DNA from: Tetragonia tetragonoides
Lineage: Eukaryota; Streptophyta; Magnoliopsida; Caryophyllales; Aizoaceae
Length of the DNA: 64,000 nt
NCBI GenBank assembly: GCA_038025085.1
Contig: CM076150.1
Coordinates: 2,576,001 to 2,640,000, forward strand
Direction of reading: 5' to 3'
The notes below the pieces were generated by a model. The model was not told where the DNA came from and ran no database searches. It saw nothing but the letters and a program-made list of their open reading frames with translations. Made by a program: the position numbers and the translations under genes. Shown in pieces: positions 55,362 through 64,000 of the stretch. The stretch's first letter is position 1. Each line of letters begins with the position of its first letter.

Positions 55362-57182
55362 ATGAGTGAACGACCAGAAACCCCAGATTCAATCGAGCTT
55401 CCTGATCTGATAACCACAAAACTACTCACACCCTCATATCTACATAAGAAACATATCACCAATAACATGGAAGCCGTCCCAGATCAAGAGAATTCCCAAC
55501 ACTCTGATGGGAATGGGAGTCAAGATCAGACCTTCGGAAATCCCGATATCCCAGTGACTCGAGGGGAATTACACCAAATGATGGGGGAATTACAAAACAC
55601 GATGAAGGAGACTCTAGAGTGCTTGGCAAAAGAAATGGGACCCCCTAGAAGCAGGGAGAAGGGGGAAACCTCGAGGAAAACAAGCAAGGTTCCCTCAGAA
55701 ACCAGGCGTCCTCCCCCTCCTCCACGGCCTGAGCCATCTCCATCTCTAACAACACGGTCTATGAGGGACAGCTGGTCCACTCGAAGCACAGGCGGGTCGA
55801 AGGAACGAGAAGCTTCTCGAGGGAAGCCCTCAAACCATCCGACTAACTCGGATGATTTGACAAAATTCCTTGAGAAGAAAAGAGCAGAGAAAGAGGTCAG
55901 CAAATACGGAACCAGCCTTAGGGGTATCATACTCAAAAGGGAGGAAGCCCGCCGAGCAGAAGAACAACAGCTCCAAGAGCTGTATCAACTCTATGAGAAG
56001 GAAAAACAGAAAGGGTCGACACGTACTCAGGAGGACCTCCGCAACATCATCGAGTATCGAGAGGCTGAACGCCAGATTGAAGAACAGAAACTGAAAGAGC
56101 TGCATCAGAGATATGAGGATGAGCACAAACGGGACCAGGAACTCCTCACGGGGATCAGTCCACCTCAAAATTACACGATTCTGCAACCTTCGACTCTCCA
56201 TATCCCGAGCCCCACTACCGTTGGGAATGCTGGGGTATCTAATACCTTGGCAAACTTGGGATGTGAGACGCCAGCTGTGGGATTAACCCCATTCAGCGAT
56301 GAAATCATGGTGGCCCCAATGCCATCCAAGTTAAAGCCCATGGCGGACAAATATGAGGTCCCCCAGAATCCACAAGATCATGTGATGGCTTATAGGGCAA
56401 CCATGATGAACCAGACTCTAAGTGATGTAGCGCTGTGCAGGAACTTCCCCATGACCCTGAAAGGGCTCGCTATTAGATGGTATGCCTCTCTGGCCCCTAG
56501 GAGTATCTACTCCTGGGCGCAGATGGAAAAGAGCTTCAAGAGTCACTTTGCAGCACACATCCAGCAGAAAAAGACCACGGAACATCTCTACAAACTGAAG
56601 CAAGACAAGAAAGAAAGCTTGAAGGATTATCTCGCCCGATTTAATGCTGAAACCCTCGAAACGGATGACCTGGACGAAAGGCTCGCCAGCGCGGCGTTTG
56701 TGTCAGGGTTGATCGAGGGGTCACACTTCAGGTTCCAAATAAGTCTGAAACAGGAAGAAAAAGGATTTCTAACCCTTCCAGAGGTTAGACGATTCACTGT
56801 GGCATACGCCAACTCACAACAACAGTCGGGGCGATACACCCCAGCCAGTCGGAAGACAGACCCAAAGCCTGAGATAAAATCGAGCAAAAGTACTAAAAGT
56901 GACAAAGGCAAGCGACCGGCCGAAGCACTCGCGGTGACCAGGGGACCTCTCAAAAGGAGCGACTGGAGGAAAACCAACCCTTCGGACGATCAGTGGCCAT
57001 TCAGCGTTGATCAACAAACCATCTTCAATAAGATGGATAGGAAATTGCTCGACGTCCCGCCTCCAATAGTTAGGGATCTCTCTGAGAGAAACCCCAAGCT
57101 CCGGTGCGCGTATCATGATGATGTGGGGCATACGACCCAAGACTGCCAACGACTGGTTAAAAATCTTGAGAAATTAGCTTAG
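55362..57182 (+). CDS. gag: Tat-type gypsy gag
   Basis: 606 codons from the ATG at 55362, the first ATG downstream of the PBS, to TAG at 57180-57182. The N-terminal part is charged, with a Pro-rich stretch (RRPPPPPRPEPSP) and a long Glu/Arg/Gln coiled coil (about residues 165-260; EEARRAEEQQLQELYQLYEK). The capsid region follows (PFSDEIMVAPMPSKLKPMAD, LCRNFPMTLKGLAIRWYASL, KDYLARFNAETLETDDLDER). A CHHC-type knuckle CAYHDDVGHTTQDC is near the C-terminus. The next frame continues in register after the TAG, so this stop either separates gag from pol or is a mutation. Confidence 0.88.
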   Translation: MSERPETPDSIELPDLITTKLLTPSYLHKKHITNNMEAVPDQENSQHSDGNGSQDQTFGNPDIPVTRGELHQMMGELQNTMKETLECLAKEMGPPRSREKGETSRKTSKVPSETRRPPPPPRPEPSPSLTTRSMRDSWSTRSTGGSKEREASRGKPSNHPTNSDDLTKFLEKKRAEKEVSKYGTSLRGIILKREEARRAEEQQLQELYQLYEKEKQKGSTRTQEDLRNIIEYREAERQIEEQKLKELHQRYEDEHKRDQELLTGISPPQNYTILQPSTLHIPSPTTVGNAGVSNTLANLGCETPAVGLTPFSDEIMVAPMPSKLKPMADKYEVPQNPQDHVMAYRATMMNQTLSDVALCRNFPMTLKGLAIRWYASLAPRSIYSWAQMEKSFKSHFAAHIQQKKTTEHLYKLKQDKKESLKDYLARFNAETLETDDLDERLASAAFVSGLIEGSHFRFQISLKQEEKGFLTLPEVRRFTVAYANSQQQSGRYTPASRKTDPKPEIKSSKSTKSDKGKRPAEALAVTRGPLKRSDWRKTNPSDDQWPFSVDQQTIFNKMDRKLLDVPPPIVRDLSERNPKLRCAYHDDVGHTTQDCQRLVKNLEKLA

Positions 57183-60100
57183 GAAGGAAAGTTGAAGCAA
57201 TTCCTCAAAAAGAAGAGTGCCCACAAGAAGCCTAAAGTCACGACAGTCGTGGAAGATGAAGAGTCAGAGGAGGATGATATGACTAACGTTGTAAAAATGA
57301 TCTATGGCGGTCTGGGCGGAGGAGGTCCGACTAAAAAACAACGACAGGATCATTATCGCAGTGTTGAGCAAGTAATGGCTGTGGGAATTCCTCCCACAGG
57401 AAAAATCCCCCCAGTGACCTTCGACGAGCGTGATGCGCGGGCACTGCATCATCCACACGATGACCCGCTGGTCATAACCCTCAAAATTGCTTGCCTACTT
57501 ACTGAGCGAGTCCTCATTGATACAGGAAGCTCAGCTGACATAATCACCTACAAGTGCCTCCGACGGTTGGGATACAATGAAGATAAGATCACTCCTGTAT
57601 CACTGCCTGTTTTTGGATTTGGTGGGCACAAAGTCTACCCCATTGGAACCATAATTCATCCTGTTCGAATAGGGCAAAGGGGGCACGACGAAGGCAAATC
57701 ATCGAGTTTCTAGTGGTCGACACAAAGTTGGCCTACAATGCCATCTTGGGCAGGCCTACCCTGGCAGCCATAAACGCGGTGATCCACATGTCCTGGTTAA
57801 TCATGAAATTTGATCGGGGCAACGGCCTAATAGGACAGGTGGTCAGCGATCAGAAGACCGCCCGAAAATCGTATGTCGATTGTTTGGATAGCAAGAAACA
57901 GGAAACTGAAGAGGAAGAAATTCCCTTACCACCTACAAGGTCATTAGCCATAACACAGGAAATAGGGACGACACTGACTGTTGCTCCCACTCCTGCTGAG
58001 ATTGCCGCGGCAAAAAAGAAAAGCGTAAGGGAAGGAAAAAGGAAGATAGCTGGATGCATGCTCCTAGAGATGTATCTGGCTGACCATATCAATACCAGGT
58101 TCGAGCCTGAAAATCGACCTGAACCCTCGGGGGAAACCTCGGAGGTCAGATTAATCGAGTCACAACCAGAAAAGGTGACGTACATCGGGGCAGACCTAGT
58201 CGACCCACAAAGAAGTGACATAACAGGGCTACTCCAGGAGTATTCCGACGTCTTCGCTTTCTCTCCCTCTGATATGCCAGGCATAGATGGTGATCTGATC
58301 ATCCACAGGCTCGGGGTACAACCCTACTTTAAGCCTGTGAAGCAAAAGAAAAGGCAAATGGGTAGAGAAAGAAGCGAAGCCGCAACGGCCGAAGTTCAAA
58401 AGCTATTGAAGGCCGGATTTATCAAAGAATGCCTCTATCCGGAATGGCTAGCCAATGTGGTGCTGGTTAAGAAGCATAATGGAACTTGGCGAATGTGCGT
58501 CGACTTTACAGACCTTAACAAGGCATGCCCGAAAGATGATTTCCCGCTACCTTGAATTGACGAGTTGATTGACTCAACGTCAGGACATGAGCTTCTAAGC
58601 TTCATGGATGCCTTTTCGGGGTATCACCAAGTGAGGCTAGCTGAAGAAGATCAAGAGAAGGTGGCCTTCATTACCGATGACGGGGTATTCTGCTATAATA
58701 TGATGCCCTTTGGTCTGAAGAACGCAGGGGAAACCTATTAACGCCTCGTGAAGCGAGTTTTTTCTCCCCAACTGGGGAGAAATGTCGAGGCTTACGTAGA
58801 CGATATGGTCGTCAAAAGCAAGAAAAGCGAAAGTCATTCTTCAGATCTGAAGGAAACCTTCGATACCTTGCGTCGACACAATATGAAGCTCAACCCCAAG
58901 AAGTGTGTATTCGGGGTCCTAGGGGGAAAACTACTGGGCTTCATGATAAGCCAGCGAGCAATCGACGCCAATCCTGAGAAGATACAGGTGGTAATAGACA
59001 TGCACCCGCCCAAATGTCTAAGAGAGATGCAGCGACTAACCGGCTGCGCAACAGCGCTCAGCCGATTCATCTCACGAACAGCGGATCAATGTGCCTCGTT
59101 CTTCAAGGCCATCAAAAATAAAGAAAAATTTGATTGGTCGGCAGAGGCACAGGCCGACTTCGAGAAATTGAAAGCATATCTGGCTAAAGCGCCTCGAATG
59201 ATTAGCCCGGAGTTGGGAGAAAAGATATTTATTTATCTGGCAGTCTCAGAAAGGGCAGTTTCAACGGCCCTGGTATGTGAGCGAAACAAAATCCAACATC
59301 CGATCTATTTCGTAAGCCACGTCCTTTTGGACGCGGAGACGCGATACCCGGATATTGAAAAACTTGCTTTGGCTCTAATCATAAGCGTAAGACAGCTGCG
59401 ACCTTACTTTTGTTCCCATGAAATCACTGTACTCACTGATCAGCCATTAAAGGCGGTACTACAGAGCCCAAAACGATCTGGAAGATTGAAACCTTGGGCA
59501 ACAGAGCTAGGTGAATTCTCCATAACATACGAGCCTAGAAGGGCTATCAAAGGTCAAGCGCTGGCCGACTTCGTGGTAGAAATGGCATCTATCAACGAAC
59601 AACCAATACTGTGGTCAACAAAGTAGGAATTGGCGGTCGACGGCTCGGCCTGCCGTAATGGGAGTGGGGCAGGTCTGGTACTCAAAAATCCCGAAGGAGG
59701 TGTGTTCGAATACACTCTGCGATTCCAGTTCGAAGCATCTAACAACGAAGCAAAGTATGAGGCCCCGCTAGCGGGTCTTCAGATGGCTAGAATGGTGGGG
59801 GCACAGAGTGTGGCCGTGATCATGGACTCCCAATTGGCCGTATCACAGATCACAGGAGCCTATGAAGCCAGGGAAGATTCCATGAAGGCATACCTCCAGA
59901 AGCCAAAGGAAGAAATTTCGAAATTCGAAGGATTTTCCATCAAGCACGTGCCTAGGTCAGAGAATCAACAAGCCGACACCCTGGCCAAGTTGGCTAGCTC
60001 TGCTATAAATGGGCTCCCATGGTCGATTTTTTGGGAAGTCCTACAGGAGAAAAGCATCACAAAAACTCTGGAAGTAAATTTGCTCGATAGATCAGAGACA

Positions 60101-61337
60101 TGGATGGATCCCATAATCGATTATCTCAGAGACGGGACCCTTCCAGAAGATGAAAAGGAACAATTGAAAGTCAAGAAGCAAGCAAAGTGGTTCGTTCTAG
60201 TTGACGGAATATTGTATAAACAAGCCTTCAACCAACCATTACTCAGATGTGTCACCCCCTCGGAGGGGGCAGATATCCTAGATGATCTACACAGTGGAAT
60301 GTCTGGCTCACACATTGCAGGAAGAGCATTGGCACGAAAAGCATTAAGAACCGGATACTTTTGGCCAACCATAAGATCCGATGCTGTGAACCTAGTGACC
60401 CATTGCAAAAATTGCCAATTGCACTCCACAGTACAACGGCAGCCTACCATGAATTTGTCCCCTATACTGGAACCTCTCCCTTTTCACCTTTGGGGGATGG
60501 ACATTTTGGGTCCCTTTCAAGAGGCTCCGAGGCAATTCAAGTTCCTAGTCGTAAGCCATCGACTATTTCACAAAGTGAATCGAGGCTAAGGCCCTACGGC
60601 GTATCGAAGAACAAGATATCAGAAAGTTCATCTGGGAGAATGTGATCACCCGCTTTGGAGTTCCTAGGGGAATCATATTCGACAACGGCCCACAGTTTGA
60701 CAACCCAGGATTGAAAACGTACCTGTCAGACTTGGGCATAAAGGCCCGATTCACAGCCGTGGCCAGACCCCAGTCGAATGGTCAGGCTGAGGCAGCCAAC
60801 AAGATCATCCTCAAAGGTCTGAAGCGCAAACTTGAAGCAGCCAAAGGGCTCTGGGAGGAAAGATTGTATGAAGTCCTATGGTCAATCAGAACGACTGCCA
60901 AAAATGCCACGGGAGAAACTCCTTTCAGGTTGGTTTACGTGTCAGAAGCTGTCTTACCCATAGAACTGGTTACCCCATCTCCTCGAGTAATTTTCTACGA
61001 TCCTGGAGAAAATGATCGACAACTGAGGTTCAATCTCGACTTACTGCCAGAAACGAGAGGAGATACCCTCCAACAAATGGAAATAGCCAAAAATCAGTTG
61101 ATACTGCAATTCAATAGGAGGGTAAAAGGGAAACATATGGTGGCAGGCGACTTGGTACTCCGCAAGACAGAGAGTACGGGAAAACAATCTGAACAAGGGA
61201 AGCTGACTGCTAACTGGGAAGGACCCTATAAGATTAAGGGGGTCATTCGACCAGGGACGTATCGACTGGAAGACATGAGTGGAATCCCACTACCCAGAGC
61301 ATGGAACCTCAACAACTTGAGGAAATTTCATATCTGA
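57183..61337 (+). pseudogene. Tat-type gypsy pol (protease, RT, dual RNase H, integrase), several breaks
   Basis: Protease LIDTGSSADIITYKCL at about 57513-57560 is followed by a frame change near 57690. From 57713 to 60589 one frame is interrupted by TGA (58553), TAA (58739) and TAG (59624). It encodes the RT (GFIKECLYPEWLANVVLVKK, WRMCVDFTDLNKACPKDDFP, FMDAFSGYHQ, catalytic YVDDMVVKS at 58795), a first RNase H (59150-59600), a second RNase H-like domain (VDGSACRNGSGAGLVL, MDSQLAVSQI, QQADTLAKLA) and the integrase zinc region (H...H...CKNCQ). Another frame change near 60560 precedes the rest of integrase (GIIFDNGPQF, ARPQSNGQAEAAN) to a stop at 61335-61337. As it stands pol cannot be made as one protein. 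Confidence 0.88.
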
Positions 61338-62342
61338 CACGGATCGTTTGGCTCTCTCATAAACCGAGAACAAAATGGGTTGGCGAATCCCAGAGAAAAT
61401 CGACCCTAGGGTTCACAAATCCCTTAAAAAATTGTCTATCCTCTTTTAGGGTTCACAAATCCCTTAAAAAATTGTCTGCTAAATCAAAGGGCTTCTGGCA
61501 ACCCTATTCAAATTGTCCAGGTTGTAAAGGGTTAGATGATCCCTGCAAAAATCAACCTCTGTAATGGGTGAGGACCCTCACAATACCTCTATCAATGACA
61601 ATCGGGTGGGAACCCTACAATATCTTCTACTTACACTTCTCAATCGAGACGAACGAGATCGATTAACCTGCGAGCTTGGGGGCATACACATATGTGTTTC
61701 GACTCCACAACAAGCTCGCAGATTAATCAATCCCACGATCCTCGAAGATTAGACACGTAACAGGGGGCAAGATATCTGGTATCTTGACAACCCTATTCTA
61801 AACTGTTACGCACCTAATCATCGAACATCGGGCTAAGTAGGTCCAACGACCCGAAAACGCCCTACACTGGACTAAAGTGATCGATCCTACGATCATTAAG
61901 GTCTTACAAGGTCCAAACGACCTAAAACTTAATTGCGGGAAAACTGGGCCCATGAAGCCTAAGGCCTTTACATGAGCTTTACGTCTCATGCGCAAGACAC
62001 TACTACTGGGAGATTAAGACTTAAGATCTTATGATCCTCCTCAATAGGTCAAACGCCTACAAAAATTCGGGCTAGAATAGGTTCAACTAACCTAAAACGC
62101 CTTACAGGACTAAAACACCTTGCAAAATGTAAGGGTCGATTGGCCAAGCCAAGACCTTAGTAAAGAATGAACAATTCTAAGAATAAAATAGCTATCAAAT
62201 ACAAGAAGAGCATAGCAAAAGATCGATCTCATTCAGCTGATGGTCGAACCAATATTTACAAGCCTCGTTGGGCCAAAAAGTTACAAACCCCATAAGGCCA
62301 CAAAAAAAAAAAAAAAAAAAAAAAGGAAAAAAAAGAAGCATA
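61338..62342. other. 3' region of the gypsy element, non-coding
   Basis: Holds a 31 bp near-tandem duplication (AGGGTTCACAAATCCCTTAA at about 61408 and 61449), repeated GGTCCAACGACC/GGTTCAACTAACC motifs, and an A-run of more than 20 at about 62301. Short open frames here do not look protein-like. Confidence 0.55.
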
Positions 62343-62930
62343 TCAAGGGGCAAATCCAGGGGGACCACGCTCGGCAAGACGAAGACCGTGCTCCTGGAAA
62401 AGTGAATGACGACCACTAGCAATAAGGAAAGCAGCCTTATGTAGGGCCATATCCTTCTCAAGGGCCTCTACCCTTGCAGTCTCACAAGCAATATCCTGCT
62501 GAATGGCCGTCACTCTCGACTCAGCTACCTTCAGCTCGAGGACCAGCTTCTTCAAGTTATGGTCGGCAACCGCCAACTTCTCACAAGCCCTGGCAAAATT
62601 CGACCGATGCTGCTTCCGGTCACACATAGCTTGGGCCGACCGAGCCTCGAGAGCATAAGGGTCGGCAGGGACATCAGCAGGAAGAGGGGGGAGAAAACCC
62701 TCTCTCCTCTTAGCAAACCTGAGAGCGTCCAAAGCGAAGCAAAGGTCACAATTACAACGCTCCAAGTGAGGGCGCTGCTCCAGGGGAACGCTGACAATAG
62801 CCGACCCACTAGGCCCGGCTGGGGCCTCGACCTTAGGGGTAATTGGAACCCCGCCCATAGTAATGGACAAACGAGGGGTAGATCTACCTCCGAGATCAAG
62901 CTTCCGACTTTTCGAAGCTGGAGAAGACAT
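62343..62930 (-). CDS. Antisense ORF 1 of the Tat-type gypsy element
   Basis: 195 codons on the strand opposite gag-pol, ATG at 62930-62928, stop at 62343-62345. The N-terminal part is basic and Pro/Ser-rich (MSSPASKSRKLDLGGRSTPR). A CxxC-containing stretch LERCNCDLCFALDAL follows, then a predicted coiled coil (about residues 110-170; LVLELKVAESRVTAIQQDI). Extra ORFs in antisense between integrase and the 3' LTR are known in Tat-lineage elements, but their function is not. A TATA box lies about 120 bp upstream on the same strand. The frame is undamaged although pol of the same element is broken. I do not recognise a domain family. Confidence 0.65.
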   Translation of the reverse strand: MSSPASKSRKLDLGGRSTPRLSITMGGVPITPKVEAPAGPSGSAIVSVPLEQRPHLERCNCDLCFALDALRFAKRREGFLPPLPADVPADPYALEARSAQAMCDRKQHRSNFARACEKLAVADHNLKKLVLELKVAESRVTAIQQDIACETARVEALEKDMALHKAAFLIASGRHSLFQEHGLRLAERGPPGFAP

Positions 62931-63696
62931 GATACAGCGACAGATAAGCTGCTTGCAAAGTTTATATGAAGCTTAAGAAAATCTAGAGAGAGAAAGTGAA
63001 AACAAGAAATGACGAAGAGAATTATGAAATCTCCAAGCAACTGTGGGGGTATTTATAACCTTTCCAAAAGAAGATGAACCGTCACCTCCAACCGGTGCTT
63101 GAGAGAAGAGAAGCCTCAATTCGGAGGAGACACATGTAATGACCCAAAGGGTGGGTTCTCCCAACCGTCACGTCCATTTAAAATAATTATGACAATTATG
63201 ACAATGAAGAGCAACCGGCGTTTTGGGAAAAATACCAGACTATGAAACTCCCAGAGTACAGTAAAAAGTCGACCCAAACAGCCGCACCTCGAGTGTGGGG
63301 GCAGGGTATACTTACCTCGATATGTTTTACACTCGTGGTACGACTAATAAGCGGGCATCAGTGATAAAATCGAAAACGAAGCAAAATTGAAATTTTTTGA
63401 AGTAGCAATCAAAGTCGGAGCAATAATCCTTATATTGACTGAAGGCAAAGATTACATAAGATCGAAAGATGAAACTACATGTTCAAAGTTCATCTACAAA
63501 ATCCCTAGTCGGCATGCAAGCTCGACACCCAAAAGGTCTATTTACGAAAAAAGAAAACACTCGACTCTCTGACCTCATGCTAGAAGAAAGAGGTCAGGGA
63601 AGAAATTGCCAAATACAAAACGACCTCCTGACCTCACCCTGGAAGAAAGAGGTCTGGGAAGAAATCGCTAAGTACAAGGCCGACCCAAGACGGGAC
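62931..63696. other. Non-coding spacer between the antisense ORFs
   Basis: Contains the minus-strand TATA box, and at about 63580-63690 an imperfect tandem duplication of GGAAGAAAGAGGTC(A/T)GGGAAGAAAT units. No gene supported. Confidence 0.5.
63050..63057 (-). promoter_or_regulatory. Putative TATA box for the antisense ORF
   Basis: TATAAATA on the minus strand in the context AGGTTATAAATACCCCCACA. Predicted start near 63020, giving a leader of about 90 nt before the ATG at 62930. It matches the eight-base core of the LTR TATA box at 54999. Confidence 0.5.
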
Positions 63697-64000
63697 CTAA
63701 AGGGATAGAGGGGGAGAGGCAGGAGGCTGACCCTCCAGTTGGTTCCTCAGAACCCTCACTTCATCGAGGAGCTCCTCCCTCCGCTCCCGAAGGCCGTTCA
63801 GCTCTTCAACCCCTCCAGTGATCCGAGCCGCTAGCTTGGTCCTAGCATCCATGAGGGCATTGTCCCTCTGCTCCCAGCGGCGGATCGTAGCTTGGGTAGC
63901 CGCCTCCCTCTCACAAGCCCCACCAATTTCCCGGTGAAGCTCCTGAAGACGATTTGCCAGCCGTTCTGCCAGAGGAAACAATCGAGCAGGCGGTTCGGGC
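63697..64000 (-). CDS. Antisense ORF 2 of the gypsy element, partial
   Basis: Open from the right edge of the window to TAG at 63697-63699, about 100 codons with no ATG inside, so the start lies beyond the edge. It is Arg/Glu/Leu-rich with a clear heptad pattern (LANRLQELHREIGG, VEELNGLRERREELLDEVRV), i.e. a coiled coil, and ends in a Pro-rich tail. It could be the upstream exon or a relative of antisense ORF 1; no splice link to 62930 could be established. I do not recognise a family. Confidence 0.5.
   Translation of the reverse strand, partial: PEPPARLFPLAERLANRLQELHREIGGACEREAATQATIRRWEQRDNALMDARTKLAARITGGVEELNGLRERREELLDEVRVLRNQLEGQPPASPPLSL

Larger units (their letters stand above)
54462..64000 (+). 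mobile_element. Tat-lineage Ty3/gypsy retrotransposon, 5' LTR to antisense ORFs, running off the right edge
   Basis: The 5' LTR 54462-55325 starts TGATATAACCAAAATACC and ends GGGTGAAACA. Two bases later the PBS-like TGGTGTCGTCTGTGGG, very common after LTRs of plant Tat-type elements, lies at 55328. Then come gag, protease, reverse transcriptase, RNase H, a second RNase H-like domain, integrase, and more than 2.6 kb of 3' region with minus-strand ORFs. The dual RNase H and antisense ORFs are features of the Tat group. No 3' LTR is in the window. It inserted into the upper LTR of the copia element. Pol has several stops and frame changes. Confidence 0.9.

Noticed and set aside
62559..62969. 136-codon plus-strand frame over the antisense ORF
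   Set aside because: The minus-strand frame has ATG, TATA box and coiled-coil composition; the plus frame has none of these.

Overview
This is a window of plant nuclear DNA, almost certainly from a eudicot. It is AT-rich and has spliced genes with GT/AG introns. It holds plant-specific families (a CYP74 oxylipin P450 and two DUF247 genes), a JmjC/cupin oxygenase gene, and a very dense load of transposable elements (TEs): MITEs, hAT, Mutator-like, copia, gypsy, LINE and SINE. Caryophyllales is a guess from the general look of the repeats, not something I can prove.

Layout. (1) 1-9.3 kb is the gene-bearing part: the 3' exon of a CYP74 gene (251-1282), a solo LTR, a 1.8 kb inverted-repeat element, and a five-exon MINA53/NO66-like JmjC oxygenase gene (4951-9322) with a hAT-type MITE in an intron. 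(2) 9.3-14.9 kb holds two tRNA-derived SINE candidates and a young copia-type element that carries only gag-protease between near-identical LTRs with a perfect target duplication (11227-14198). (3) 14.9-25.7 kb and 31.9-49.3 kb are two copies (unit A and unit B) of one ancestral segment of about 4.5 kb centred on a DUF247 gene. Copy A is intact (16649-18082). Copy B is a pseudogene, split by a gypsy-type gag-protease element with loss of about 416 bp of coding sequence. Because A and B serve as empty sites for one another, the insertions can be delimited: a 6.3 kb Mutator-like element (MULE) in A; a MITE, a LINE-derived fragment, the gypsy element, a truncated LINE and a full-length LINE in B. 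(4) 25.7-31.9 kb, between the units, is a nest of copia LTR pieces, a TRIM-like element, a 651 bp hAT MITE and a non-autonomous MULE. (5) 49.6-64 kb is a defective copia whose upper LTR is interrupted by a long Tat-type gypsy element running off the right edge; this gypsy has two antisense ORFs downstream of its integrase.

The most unusual object is the MULE at 18113-24432. It looks structurally intact and has a mirrored layout. Each end has a TIR, a short first exon, and a first intron filled with an array of GACTCACCC-NN-GGGTGAGTC inverted repeats plus an (ATT)n tract. The right gene encodes one MULE transposase fused through splicing to an OTU cysteine protease domain. The left gene encodes a plant-mobile-domain (PMD) protein. 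No RNA gene, CRISPR array or organellar insertion was recognised.
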